DNA of 64,000 nucleotides from DATBVX01 sp963810775 (GCA_963810775.1 CAWEOT010000014.1:395688-459687); one strand, 5' to 3'; counted from the stretch's first letter, positions 33,118 through 41,962 are shown. Numbers and translations: made by a program. Notes: generated by a model not told the origin, from the sequence alone.

Positions 33118-33921
33118 TTGCCGACTGCGCAAGTCAATGGCGTCGAAATCTTCTTCGACGTGCACGGTGACGGTGAGCCGCTCGTGATGCTGCACGGTCT
33201 GGGTTCGAGCAGCCAGGACTGGGAGCACCAGGTGCCGGCCTTTGCGACGCGCTATCGCGTCACGACACCGGACCTGCGCGGTTTCGGTCGCAGTGCCAAA
33301 CCACGCGGCCCCTATTCGATCGCGCAGTATTCCGCTGACGTTCGCTCTCTTCTCAGTGTGCTCGATATTACTCGCTGCCATCTCCTCGGACTGTCCATGG
33401 GCGGGGCGATCGCCTTCCAGATCGCAGTGGATGATCCGTCGCGCCTGGCGAGCCTCATCGTCGTCAACAGCTCGCCAAGCTTCGAGCTGAGTACCTGGCG
33501 CCGCCGGCTCATGGCATGGACGCGCCTGCTTCTGCCGCACGTGTTTGGCATGCGCGGCCTGAGTCACTACGTCGTTTCGCACCTGTTTCCCAAGCCCGAG
33601 CAGCATGAGTTGCGCGCCCGACTGATCGCGCGCGGCAGCACCAACGACCGCGATGCCTATATCGCAGCCCTGCACGCGCTGAAGGGATGGAGCATCGAAA
33701 AGCGACTGGGAGAGATCCTCGTGCCGACGCTGGTGATTTCGGCAGATTCCGACTACACGCCAGTGAGCGAGAAGGAGCATTACGTGGCGCGGATGCGCGA
33801 TGCACGCTTGCGGGTGATTCCTGACAGCCGCCACGCAAGCCACTGGGACCAGCCGGAGCGCTTCAATCGCGAGGTGCTGGAATTCCTGGCCGCGCATCCC
33901 ATTGGGAGCCGCGCCAGCTGA
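33118..33921 (+). CDS. Alpha/beta-hydrolase
   Basis: A 267-residue hydrolase of the esterase/epoxide-hydrolase-like class. The oxyanion region LVMLHGLGSSSQDWEHQV, the nucleophile elbow LLGLSMGGAIAFQ (Ser), an acid in VISADSDYTPV and the catalytic His in SRHASHWDQP are in normal order. Substrate unknown. No ATG lies near the family N-terminus; TTG 33118 behind gaggggctccgc is the best start, and upstream codons overlap the divergent pdxH promoter area. Confidence 0.83.
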   Translation: MPTAQVNGVEIFFDVHGDGEPLVMLHGLGSSSQDWEHQVPAFATRYRVTTPDLRGFGRSAKPRGPYSIAQYSADVRSLLSVLDITRCHLLGLSMGGAIAFQIAVDDPSRLASLIVVNSSPSFELSTWRRRLMAWTRLLLPHVFGMRGLSHYVVSHLFPKPEQHELRARLIARGSTNDRDAYIAALHALKGWSIEKRLGEILVPTLVISADSDYTPVSEKEHYVARMRDARLRVIPDSRHASHWDQPERFNREVLEFLAAHPIGSRAS

Positions 33922-33990
33922 ACGCGGGGTTCAGTCCCTATTCAGTCGACCAGACCTACAGTCGGCCCGTACTTTCGGGGAGTTCGAGCC

Positions 33991-34389
33991 ATGTTACGAC
34001 ATAAGCTTCTTGCCGCCATTGCCTGCGGTGCAGTCCTGTTCTCGGCTGCCGCGAGTGCCGACGACCATGGTCGCGGCCACCACGACAACCGTAACTGGAA
34101 TGACCGGGGCAATTGGCATCAGTCTGACGGCCGCTGGTCCGACAACCGCTGGAACAACAACGGTCGCTGGAACAACAACGGCCGCTACGTTCGAGTGGCA
34201 CCGCCGGTATATGGCCGGCCCTACTACGGGGGCTACCGCGGCGGTTACTACCCGGCGCCTGTCTACTACGCGCCTGCACCGGTCTACTATGCGCCCGCGC
34301 CGGTATACCCGTATTACCCCTACTACGGTGGATACAATCACCCGAGCGTGACCGGATCGATCATCTTCTCGTTCCCATTCCACTTCTAG
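33991..34389 (+). CDS. Exported Asn/Tyr/Pro-rich low-complexity protein
   Basis: A 132-residue protein with a clear signal peptide (MLRHKLLAAIACGAVLFSAA, cleavage near ASA-DD). The mature part is low complexity: first Asn/Trp/Arg repeats (RWSDNRWNNNGRWNNNGR), then Tyr/Pro/Ala repeats (YYAPAPVYYAPAPVYPYYPY). It ends SGSIIFSF-like (TGSIIFSFPFHF), a pattern that could be an outer-membrane or cell-surface terminal strand. Function unknown. A ribosome-binding site (cggggag) precedes the ATG, and a strong terminator follows, so it is a single-gene transcript. Confidence 0.8.
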   Translation: MLRHKLLAAIACGAVLFSAAASADDHGRGHHDNRNWNDRGNWHQSDGRWSDNRWNNNGRWNNNGRYVRVAPPVYGRPYYGGYRGGYYPAPVYYAPAPVYYAPAPVYPYYPYYGGYNHPSVTGSIIFSFPFHF

Positions 34390-34411
34390 TCGATCAGTCA
34401 CGCTGAACAGC

Positions 34412-34444
34412 ACAGCCGGTCGTCGAGAGACCGGCTGTTTTTTT
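34412..34444 (+). terminator. Intrinsic terminator after the low-complexity secreted protein
   Basis: A 10-bp perfect stem (acagccggtc pairing with gaccggctgt) with a 7-base loop is followed by a run of seven T residues. It stands 23 bp after the stop of the gene at 33991. Confidence 0.93.
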
Positions 34445-34648
34445 GGGGCGGTCCGATACCGACATGGGTGCTTCGACCTAGACAGTCCTGAAGGTGGGTT
34501 CCGGTCGGTACGTTCATGTATGGCCGCTCCAGCGAGGAAGTGCACGTTTGGTGCAATTGCTGGAATCCCCGATCGAGCCCTACGCCGCCTTGCAGCACCG
34601 GCGGACCACCGGTAAAACAGATCGCATGAACCTGGTGTTCAGCCAACG

Positions 34649-35755
34649 ATGAACCTCGACACGCTCCGCGAGCAGCTCGACGCGCTCGATGACTCGTTGC
34701 TTGAGATCGCTGCGCGGCGCCAGCGCCTGAGTACCGAAGTCGCACGCATCAAGCGCGAGCGCAACCTCCCGACGCGCGACTTCAGCCGCGAACGCGAAGT
34801 GATTCTTCGCGGGCGTGAGAAGGGCGCGAACCTCGGGATCGCGCCGGCGCTCGCTGAAGCGCTGCTGCGCCCGCTGATCCATGCCTCGCTCGCGACACAG
34901 GAACAGGCCCGGATTGCCGCACAGGGTCAGGGAAGCGGCCGGCGCGCGCTCATCATCGGTGGCAAGGGCAAGATGGGCGGGTGGTTCGTGGGGTTTCTCG
35001 CCTCGCAGGGTTTCGCCATCGAAGTCGCTGATCCCGCCGGCCCTGTCGAGGGCTTCAAGCATCACGTCGATTGGCAGAGTGATGCGCTCGATCAGGATCT
35101 CATCGTGCTCGCCACCCCCTTAGGGGCCACCGCCGAGGTTCTGGAGCAGTTGGCGAAACGACACCCGCGCGGCCTGGTGTTCGATATTGGGTCGCTCAAG
35201 ACGCCGCTACGCGCCGGCCTCGAGGCCCTGGTACGCGCCGATTGCCAGGTCACTTCGATTCACCCGATGTTCGGGCCCGATACCGACATGCTGTCCGCCC
35301 AGCATGTCATTTTCATCGACCTGGGTGTTCCGGGAGCGCTCGCCGGCGCGCGCGAACTATTTGCATCGACGATGGTGGAGCAGGCGGTGATGTCATTGGA
35401 TGATCATGACCGCCTCATTGCGTACGTGCTCGGCCTGTCGCATGCGCTCAACATCGCCTTTTTCACCGCGCTTGCCGAAAGCGGCGAGGCGGCGCCACAG
35501 CTCGCGCGGCTCTCGAGCACCACGTTCGACGCGCAGCTCGAGGTCGCCAGCCGCGTGGCCGCCGAGAGTCCGTCGCTCTACTACGAGATCCAGAGTCTTA
35601 ACCAGTATGGAGGCGAGTCGCTTGCAGCCCTGCAAACGGCCGTTGCGCAACTATCCCGCATCGTGACAGCGCGCGATGAAGCGCAATTCGCCGACCTGAT
35701 GCTGCGCGGCAGGGCTTATCTCGATGGCCGCAGCAAGGCCAGGACCGGAACCTGA
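34649..35755 (+). CDS. tyrA: Bifunctional chorismate mutase/prephenate dehydrogenase (T-protein)
   Basis: A 368-residue fusion for tyrosine synthesis. Residues 1-90 are an AroQ-type chorismate mutase (LDTLREQLDALDDSLLEIAA, RRQRLSTEVARIKRE); from about 95 the NAD-binding dehydrogenase starts (ALIIGGKGKMGGWFVGFLAS) and continues with VFDIGSLKTPL, SIHPMFGPDTDMLSAQ and the helical C-terminus. This is the enteric TyrA layout and is uncommon outside part of the Gammaproteobacteria. The 200 bp upstream show no coding potential. The GGDEF gene starts 22 bp downstream. Confidence 0.95.
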   Translation: MNLDTLREQLDALDDSLLEIAARRQRLSTEVARIKRERNLPTRDFSREREVILRGREKGANLGIAPALAEALLRPLIHASLATQEQARIAAQGQGSGRRALIIGGKGKMGGWFVGFLASQGFAIEVADPAGPVEGFKHHVDWQSDALDQDLIVLATPLGATAEVLEQLAKRHPRGLVFDIGSLKTPLRAGLEALVRADCQVTSIHPMFGPDTDMLSAQHVIFIDLGVPGALAGARELFASTMVEQAVMSLDDHDRLIAYVLGLSHALNIAFFTALAESGEAAPQLARLSSTTFDAQLEVASRVAAESPSLYYEIQSLNQYGGESLAALQTAVAQLSRIVTARDEAQFADLMLRGRAYLDGRSKARTGT

Positions 35756-35777
35756 AGTCGCGGTTTTCGAGGATGCG

Positions 35778-36923
35778 ATGACACGAAGGGAATCAACACG
35801 CTCCCAGGAGCCTGCACCGAATGATCCGACAGCGCTGCTGCGCGAGGAAATTCGCGAGCTCAAGTCGCACCTGCAGATCCTCACCGGCGAGGCGGCCAGC
35901 AACGAAGTGATCCTGCGCAAGACGCAGGAGCGTGAGCTCGAGTTGCTGAAGGCCGAGTCACTGCCGGTACTTCTGCGTGCGCTGGTCACAGGGCTGGCTG
36001 GCTCGTACTCACTGGACGCCGTGACGCTCATCCTGCTCGATCCGCAGCACGAGATTCGACATCTGCTCATCGGTAGTGGCGAGCGTCTGGAGGATTTCCC
36101 CGGCGTGATGTTCGTCGAGAGCCTGGCGGCGATGACGCCGGTGTTCGCCGCGCTGCATCGTCCCTGGCTCGGTCCGTACATCGGCTCCGATCATCAGTTG
36201 CTGTTCCCCGGCGGCCGACCGCTACGCAGCATCGCGCTCATTCCCCTGACGCGGCAGGACCGCCTCACGGGCGCGCTCAACTTCGGTTCCACCGACAACA
36301 AGCGCTTCACGCGTCATCACGGCACCGATTTCCTGGCGCATCTCGGGGTAATCGCAGCGGTGTGCATCGAGAACACCGTGAACCGCGCGCGGCTCTTGCG
36401 CAGCGGCATGACCGATTTTCTCACCGGCTGGCACAACCGCCGCTACCTGCATACGCGCATCAAGGAAGAGCTGGCGCGCGCGCAACGGCACGGAACCAGC
36501 GTCGCCTGCCTGATGATCGACGTCGATCACTTCAAGCAGACCAACGACATCCATGGGCATCTGGCCGGCGACCAGGTGCTGCGCGAGCTGGCGCAGCGCA
36601 TCGACGGGCAGATACGCGGCAGCGATACCGCGGCGCGCTTTGGGGGCGATGAGTTCGCGATTCTCCTGCCCGAAACGGGCGTGGCCGAGGCGGCGCAGCT
36701 CGCAGAACGGATTCGGCAGATCGTCTGTTCTGCTCCGATCGATCTCGGTGATGGACGTGGCCTGCCACTATCGTTATCGATCGGTGCAGCGGCAGTGCAG
36801 CCGCGGCGCGAGGAGCGCGATCTGAAGGCGATGGCGGATCGGCTGCTGGCGGAAGCCGATACGGCGCTCTATCGCGCCAAGGCCCAGGGTAGAGGGCGCG
36901 TCGAAGCGGCGGAGACAGCGTAG
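35778..36923 (+). CDS. DUF484/GAF-like plus GGDEF diguanylate cyclase
   Basis: A 381-residue cytoplasmic signalling protein. An N-terminal coiled-coil (about 15-65) leads to a GAF/DUF484-like sensor domain (70-215: YSLDAVTLILLDPQHEIRHL, RSIALIPLTRQDRLTGALNF). The GGDEF domain from about 220 has DFLTGWHNRRYLHTRI, IDVDHFKQTNDIHGH, the active-site RFGGDEFAILLPE and an I-site RGSD five residues before it, so it should make c-di-GMP under product inhibition. ATG 35778 follows gagg; the longer start at 35724 overlaps tyrA. c-di-GMP would fit with control of the Chp/pilus system, though no direct link is visible. Confidence 0.9.
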   Translation: MTRRESTRSQEPAPNDPTALLREEIRELKSHLQILTGEAASNEVILRKTQERELELLKAESLPVLLRALVTGLAGSYSLDAVTLILLDPQHEIRHLLIGSGERLEDFPGVMFVESLAAMTPVFAALHRPWLGPYIGSDHQLLFPGGRPLRSIALIPLTRQDRLTGALNFGSTDNKRFTRHHGTDFLAHLGVIAAVCIENTVNRARLLRSGMTDFLTGWHNRRYLHTRIKEELARAQRHGTSVACLMIDVDHFKQTNDIHGHLAGDQVLRELAQRIDGQIRGSDTAARFGGDEFAILLPETGVAEAAQLAERIRQIVCSAPIDLGDGRGLPLSLSIGAAAVQPRREERDLKAMADRLLAEADTALYRAKAQGRGRVEAAETA

Positions 36924-37341
36924 CTAGCCGCCGAGTCGATCTGCTGGGCGTCCTCAAGTGCCTTGTCGCTGAGAGGCCGACAAGCTTCCACCCCGTGTCA
37001 TCCGTCCACACAAAACTGTACCCGGTGGGTCCATCTGGTGGCCGGTGCAGGGCTGCTGCCCGCCGCTCGCGATTCCGGGGCGAAACCGGACAGGACGGGC
37101 GTTCGAGCGGTCACCCGCCCGGGTTGCAGGTTGAGGCGTGAATGAGCTAGGAACGTCTCTTCGGGACAACCTGGGGCGTAGCCCACTTCGGCACAGGCTT
37201 GTGCAGCACACGGAGGCGCCCTTCGCAGGGCCGCTATCGATCAAGGTCTGTCTGACGATCAAGGTGATCGGGAGACGGTGCAAGTGAGACTACCCGCGCA
37301 CGTTCTCGGCGAAGCCTCATGACGTCCAGGAGCGTACCGCG
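36924..37341. other. 418-bp intergenic region without recognised gene
   Basis: No open frame has family character on either strand. The stretch has several short GC-rich inverted repeats, such as gtctcttcgggac near 37155 and ggcacaggcttgtgc near 37193, and a segment at 37031-37046 whose complement ends in ccacca. No tRNA, 6S, SRP or other RNA could be recognised. It may hold a promoter for the oxidoreductase at 37342 or an unannotated small RNA. Confidence 0.5.
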
Positions 37342-38889
37342 ATGAATGTGTCCAGCCCTCGTTTCGATGCGATTGTGATCGGTTCCGGAATCGGCGGCCT
37401 CGCCTGCGCCTGTGCGCTCAGCCGCAGCGGATACAAGGTGCTCGTACTCGAGCGTCACTTCGCCGCTGGCGGACTGACACAGACGTTCAGCCGCAACGGA
37501 TTCAGATGGGCTGTCGGCGTTCACTATCTCGGTGACATGGGCGATGGCGGCGGAGCCCGCCACGTGATCGACTGGTTGTCGGACGGCGCGCTGCGCTTCG
37601 CGCCGGCCGGCCCGGTATACGACACCGTGCATCTGCCTGGTGGGTTCGAGTTGCAGTTCGCGCGCCCTGAAGCCGCGCTCGTCGCGGAGCTCAAGGAACG
37701 ATTCCCCGCGTCGATGGCGCAGATCGATGCATTCTTTCACGCTCTCGCAGACGCAGAGCACGCCGGGCGCGCGATCTTCGCGCGCCGCGCGATGCCTGCG
37801 CTCCTCGGCAGAGTGTTCGGATTCTGGCGCGCGTCGCAGATCGAGAAATGGTGGGGTCGGACAACGGAGGCCGTGCTCAATGAAATGATCAGCGATCCGC
37901 GCCTGCGCGCGGTGCTGGCAACTCAGCGGGGTGACTACGGGCCCGATCCCCGCGAATCCAGCTTTGGCATGCACGCGACGGTGATGCGCCACTACATGAA
38001 CGGCGCGTACTTCCCAGTCGGCGGCGCCGACGCGTTCGCAACGAGCCTCGTGCCCGTCATCGAGAAGAGCGGTGGAGAGGTCCGCACGCGAGCCTCCGTC
38101 GTGGCGATCCTGGTCGAGAACGGCGCGGTTGCGGGCGTGCGTCTGAAGAACGGCACGGAAATCCATTGCCCGCTGGTCATTTCGGATGTCGGTGCGCGGA
38201 ACACGATCCTGCAATTGCTCCCGCAGCCCTGGCGCGATTCCGAATGGGCGCGTGAGATCACCTCACTCCGGCCCTCAGCCTGCCATATAGGCATGTATCT
38301 GGGATTCGAGGGTGATATTCGCGCGCTCGGCGCCACGAGCTCGAACCACTGGTTCTACGAAACACTGGATATCGCGGATGGACTGTGGCGCGATCCGGCA
38401 GGCGCGCCGCCTCCCGCGCTCTACGTCACGTTCCCGTCGCTCAAGCATGGCGCGGCAGATTCACAGCGCGACACGCGGCACACGGCGGAGCTGGTCACGT
38501 TCACGGATTGGAACGTCTTCAGCCGCTGGGAGAGCTCACGACTCGGGCAGAGGCCATCCGACTACCTTGAGCTGAGAGAGAAGATCAAGAGTCAGCTACT
38601 GGCACAGTTTGCACGGCGCTTTCCGGCATTAGCGTCGCGGATCATCGCTACCGAGTTATCGACTCCACTCACCACCGTCGCGTTTACTGGATCGGAGCAC
38701 GGCGGGGTTTATGGACTGGAGCCGAGCCCGCGTCGATTTCTTTCGACTCACCTGCACGCGAGGACACCCGTGTCAGGGCTCTACCTCGCCGGACAGGACA
38801 TCGGCAGCACCGGTCTCACCGGCGCAATGATGGGCGGCCTGATGTCCGCCGCGGCGATCGAGCCGCGACTCCTCGCACGGCTCGCATGA
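37342..38889 (+). CDS. Phytoene-desaturase/retinol-saturase-like FAD oxidoreductase
   Basis: A 515-residue flavoprotein of the amine-oxidase/phytoene-desaturase superfamily. The N-terminal dinucleotide motif is IVIGSGIGGLACACALSRSG followed by VLVLERHFAAGGLTQTFSR; the C-terminal FAD region is VSGLYLAGQDIGSTGLTGAM. Closest in layout to all-trans-retinol 13,14-reductase-like proteins that act on polyunsaturated chains. No carotenoid synthesis genes are nearby, so the substrate is open; the aryl-polyene pigment made 10 kb away is a speculative candidate. A ribosome-binding site (caggag) lies upstream of the ATG. Confidence 0.83.
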   Translation: MNVSSPRFDAIVIGSGIGGLACACALSRSGYKVLVLERHFAAGGLTQTFSRNGFRWAVGVHYLGDMGDGGGARHVIDWLSDGALRFAPAGPVYDTVHLPGGFELQFARPEAALVAELKERFPASMAQIDAFFHALADAEHAGRAIFARRAMPALLGRVFGFWRASQIEKWWGRTTEAVLNEMISDPRLRAVLATQRGDYGPDPRESSFGMHATVMRHYMNGAYFPVGGADAFATSLVPVIEKSGGEVRTRASVVAILVENGAVAGVRLKNGTEIHCPLVISDVGARNTILQLLPQPWRDSEWAREITSLRPSACHIGMYLGFEGDIRALGATSSNHWFYETLDIADGLWRDPAGAPPPALYVTFPSLKHGAADSQRDTRHTAELVTFTDWNVFSRWESSRLGQRPSDYLELREKIKSQLLAQFARRFPALASRIIATELSTPLTTVAFTGSEHGGVYGLEPSPRRFLSTHLHARTPVSGLYLAGQDIGSTGLTGAMMGGLMSAAAIEPRLLARLA

Positions 38890-38997
38890 GGATCAGATCA
38901 CATAGTGGCGAAGGTAACTTGGCAGCGGCGCTGTACCCTGAATCGGAGCCAGCGTTTTTTCTTCAGTCTGCCCCACGATAAGCCAATGTCACGACTA

Positions 38998-39981
38998 CTA
39001 GCCGATGAATCGCTGACGGCGCATCAGAATCAGGAACAACGGCACCCCGATCACCGCGGTGAGCGCCCCGACAGGCAACTGCCGCGGAGCGATCAAGCTG
39101 CGCGCGAGCAGATCGGCGAGCACGAGCAGCACTCCACCAAGCAGCGCTGAGGCGGGAATCACCACCCGGTGATCGCTCCCCAGCATCATGCGGGCGAGAT
39201 GCGGCGTCACCAATCCCACGAAGCCGATACTACCGGCCGTCGTCACGGCAACCGCCGTGAGGAGCGACCCGGCAGCGAATACCATGATGCGCGCACGCCC
39301 AAGACTCAGACCGAGCGCACGCGCCTCGATTTCACCTCGGGCCAGCAGGTTCAACGATCTCGAGAACAACATCGAGCCTGCCAGCACCGGGAGCAACACC
39401 GCGAATACACGCGCCGGCGATCCGCTGGTCGAAAAGTCCCCCATCAACCAGAACACCATGCCACGCAGGCGGCTTTCGGCTCCGAGCGCGAGCATGAGAC
39501 TGACTATCGCACCGCACCCGGCCGCGACGACCACGCCGGTGAGGAGCAATCGCATCGGCGTCCAGCCGCCTTCGCCGTGGGCGAGCGCAAACACGAGCAC
39601 CGTTGCAGCAAAGGCTCCCAGCGCCGCGCCACTGTCGATCCAGAAGCCACTGAGACCGAGGAGCATTGCGCCGAGGGCTGCGATCGATGCACCTCCCGAA
39701 ACGCCGAGAATGTAGGGATCGGCGAGCGGATTGCGCAGCAGCACCTGCATCATCACCCCCGCAAGAGCGAGGGTCGCGCCGGTGGCGAAGGCGCTGAGGG
39801 CGCGTGGCAGCCTGAGATCGAGCAACAGAGTGCGAGCCAGCGATTCGCGCGGATCGACAAGTCCCTGCCAGACTTCTGCAGGATCGAGCGCGGTGCTGCC
39901 AACGAGCAGTGCCGCCAGAATGCTCAGTGCGGCTGCGGCTCCGAGCGCGGCGAAGATCAGGGCGGGGGGCAGGCGTGTCAC
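38998..39981 (-). CDS. btuC: FecCD-family ABC permease, probable BtuC
   Basis: A 327-residue inner-membrane permease with about ten helices. Family landmarks are LRLPRALSAFATGATLALAG, NPLADPYILGVSGGASIAAL, FWLMGDFS, ARALGLSLGRAR (the ATPase-coupling loop) and GFVGLVTPHLARMMLGSDHR. Such permeases carry cobalamin or iron chelates. With BtuF at 9262, BtuB at 11267 and a lone matching ATPase at 30587 in the same window, cobalamin is the most likely substrate. It stands alone on its strand. Confidence 0.82.
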   Translation of the reverse strand: MTRLPPALIFAALGAAAALSILAALLVGSTALDPAEVWQGLVDPRESLARTLLLDLRLPRALSAFATGATLALAGVMMQVLLRNPLADPYILGVSGGASIAALGAMLLGLSGFWIDSGAALGAFAATVLVFALAHGEGGWTPMRLLLTGVVVAAGCGAIVSLMLALGAESRLRGMVFWLMGDFSTSGSPARVFAVLLPVLAGSMLFSRSLNLLARGEIEARALGLSLGRARIMVFAAGSLLTAVAVTTAGSIGFVGLVTPHLARMMLGSDHRVVIPASALLGGVLLVLADLLARSLIAPRQLPVGALTAVIGVPLFLILMRRQRFIG

Positions 39982-40088
39982 TCGTACACAAGCCTACTGG
40001 CGCGGATCAGCGCTCACAAGATTGGGACAACCCGGTCGCCTGGGTACGGATTTCAGACCCGCACGCTTCTTATGGAAGAATGCCCGCC

Positions 40089-40652
40089 ATGTCTGATTCC
40101 ATCGATACCCAGGGATTCCGCGCCAATGTGGGCATCATCCTGATGCGCGACGATGGAGAGTTGCTGCTGGGTGGACGTAACGGCGGACGGGGATGGCAAT
40201 TCCCACAGGGGGGGATACGCCAGGGAGAGGCGCTTGAGGACGCCCTGTACCGTGAGTTGCACGAGGAAATCGGCCTCGGGTCAGCCGACGTCGAAGTGCT
40301 CGGCACGACTCGCTCGTGGTTGCGTTATCGCCTGCCGCCGCAGTACGTGCGACGCGATTCCATGCCGCCATGCATCGGGCAGAAACAGCGCTGGTTTCTG
40401 CTGCGCCTCAAGGCACCCGAGGACAAGTTGCACTTCGATTCCACTGACACGCCCGAATTCGAGCGCAGCCGGTGGGTGTCGTACTGGACGCCGGTGCGGG
40501 AAGTCATCTATTTCAAGCGTCACGTCTACGCACGGGCACTGCACGAGCTGGGCGCGCTGGTTTTCCCCCATGGACTGCCGCCATACCCGGACTGGTGGCC
40601 GGAGCGACTGCGCGAGCGTGCCCCCGTCACAAAACCGCGACGTCATCGTTGA
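40089..40652 (+). CDS. rppH: RNA pyrophosphohydrolase RppH
   Basis: Nudix hydrolase that removes pyrophosphate from the 5' end of mRNAs to trigger decay. The 187-residue protein has the RppH N-terminus (GFRANVGIILMRDDGELLLG), the Nudix box with WQFPQGGIRQGE and RELHEEIGL, and the C-terminal YFKRHVYARALHELG. ATG 40089 lies nine bases after ggaaga; ATG 40080 (MPAMSD) is the alternative. In many gammaproteobacteria rppH neighbours ptsP; that gene is not here. Confidence 0.93.
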   Translation: MSDSIDTQGFRANVGIILMRDDGELLLGGRNGGRGWQFPQGGIRQGEALEDALYRELHEEIGLGSADVEVLGTTRSWLRYRLPPQYVRRDSMPPCIGQKQRWFLLRLKAPEDKLHFDSTDTPEFERSRWVSYWTPVREVIYFKRHVYARALHELGALVFPHGLPPYPDWWPERLRERAPVTKPRRHR

Positions 40653-40730
40653 ATGACGCCGCGTTGCGCGCGGCTTGAGGCTGCTTGAGGTAATCTACCG
40701 GCCCAACTGCAGAGCGGTACTCGCTGATAG

Positions 40731-41453
40731 ATGCCAGGTCAACCGGCCACACTCGTCATTCGCGCACAACGTCATTGGGTGCGGCGGGCGATCTGGATCG
40801 CCGCTTTTGCTGTCCTGCCGGTCCTGATGTATCTCACCTACGAGCTCGGGCGCTTCGACGGCGGGTACGACCGGTCGACGGTCGGCCAGCGGCGGCGTGA
40901 GCTCGAGGTTGAGATCGAGCGCTTGCAGAAGACCAACACGGAATTGCGAGCCAATGTCGCCGAGCTCGAAACCGGGCGCATCAGCCAGCAGCAGGAACGC
41001 GAGGAATTCGCGCGCAGCATCGCGGAGCTGCAATCGCAGGTCGGTCGCCAGAGCCAGGACGTCGCCTTCTATCGCGGGCTGGTCAATACGACGCTCAACG
41101 CGCCCACTATCAAGGTGCAGAAATTCGAGGTGCTACCCAGCGAGACCAATGGCAAGTATCGCCTGCGCATGGTGCTGGTTCAGGCGGTGCGCCCCGACAA
41201 CATCGTCAGCGGAACGGTTGAATTGACAGTGGAGGGTACGGAACGTGGCCAGCCGGCCAAGTACGGCCTGGCGAGACTTACAGGTGACGGACGTAGTCAG
41301 CTGGCGTTTTCCTTCCGCTACTTCCAGGATCTGGACCAGGAAGTCGCGTTGCCGGACGGTTTTCAACCCGGCCGCGTGAACGTCGAAGTGAAGTCTTCCG
41401 GGCGCAGCGCGCCCCTGAGTCAATCCTTCAACTGGAACGGACAGAGTTCCTAG
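40731..41453 (+). CDS. Membrane-anchored coiled-coil protein (DUF6776-like)
   Basis: A 240-residue protein with one N-terminal helix (AIWIAAFAVLPVLMYLTYEL), a coiled coil at about 55-110 (RRRELEVEIERLQKTNTELR) and a beta-rich C-terminal domain (KYRLRMVLVQAVRPDNIVSG, LAFSFRYFQDLDQEVALPDG). Proteins like this sit upstream of a bactofilin gene in many gammaproteobacteria; the coiled coil and membrane anchor suggest it positions or tethers the bactofilin polymer. The bactofilin ATG is 27 bp downstream. Function otherwise unknown. Confidence 0.82.
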   Translation: MPGQPATLVIRAQRHWVRRAIWIAAFAVLPVLMYLTYELGRFDGGYDRSTVGQRRRELEVEIERLQKTNTELRANVAELETGRISQQQEREEFARSIAELQSQVGRQSQDVAFYRGLVNTTLNAPTIKVQKFEVLPSETNGKYRLRMVLVQAVRPDNIVSGTVELTVEGTERGQPAKYGLARLTGDGRSQLAFSFRYFQDLDQEVALPDGFQPGRVNVEVKSSGRSAPLSQSFNWNGQSS

Positions 41454-41480
41454 AATTACTGCAGAGGAGTCCTGACCCCG

Positions 41481-41894
41481 ATGTTCAAACGCAATAGCTC
41501 CAGCGACGGTATGCGCGGTGAGGTCGACACCCTGATCGGTCGCACCACGCGCATCAACGGCGATGTGACATTCGCGGGTGGTTTTCACCTCGATGGGCAG
41601 GTGAACGGCAACGTGCGCGCCGAGCCTGGCACGACGTCAGTGTTGAGCGTGAGCGAGCACGGATCTATCGAAGGATCGGTGGAGGTGCCGCACGTCGTGC
41701 TTAACGGCACCGTCAAGGGCGACATCATGGCGCATGAAAGGGTGGAACTCGGCGCACAAGCACGCGTCAACGGTAACGTGTGCTACGGTGTGATTGAAAT
41801 GACGATTGGCGCCTCGATCAATGGTAAGTTGATCCACGACCCGGGAGCGGTCGCTGAGGTGGGCCAGGAGCCCGCCCCGGTGGGCGGAACCTGA
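41481..41894 (+). CDS. Bactofilin
   Basis: A 137-residue polymer-forming cytoskeletal protein. The central beta-helical domain shows repeated short strands: DTLIGRTTRINGDVTFAGGF, LDGQVNGNVRA, EHGSIEGSVEVP, NGTVKGDIMAHERVELGAQA and GNVCYGVIEMTIGASINGKL. Bactofilins form nucleotide-independent filaments on the inner membrane that position cell-wall or pilus machinery. It sits between the coiled-coil protein and erpA; a ribosome-binding site (gaggag) precedes the ATG. Confidence 0.92.
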   Translation: MFKRNSSSDGMRGEVDTLIGRTTRINGDVTFAGGFHLDGQVNGNVRAEPGTTSVLSVSEHGSIEGSVEVPHVVLNGTVKGDIMAHERVELGAQARVNGNVCYGVIEMTIGASINGKLIHDPGAVAEVGQEPAPVGGT

Positions 41895-41962
41895 AGGCTT
41901 TTTGACCCTGTAGGCGCGGGGTGGCTAGACTTCATGTACGACACATTGAGCACGACAAGCTG

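Noticed and set aside
34201..34350. Short direct repeats resembling a repeat array
   Set aside because: They are codon-level Tyr/Pro/Ala repeats within an intact reading frame; no spacers or CRISPR-like repeat pattern. No CRISPR array was seen anywhere in the window.
37031..37130. Possible tRNA-like RNA on the minus strand ending in CCACCA
   Set aside because: The segment before the CCA forms gggc-agca-gccc rather than a T arm with a TTC loop, and no matching acceptor, D or anticodon arms can be drawn.
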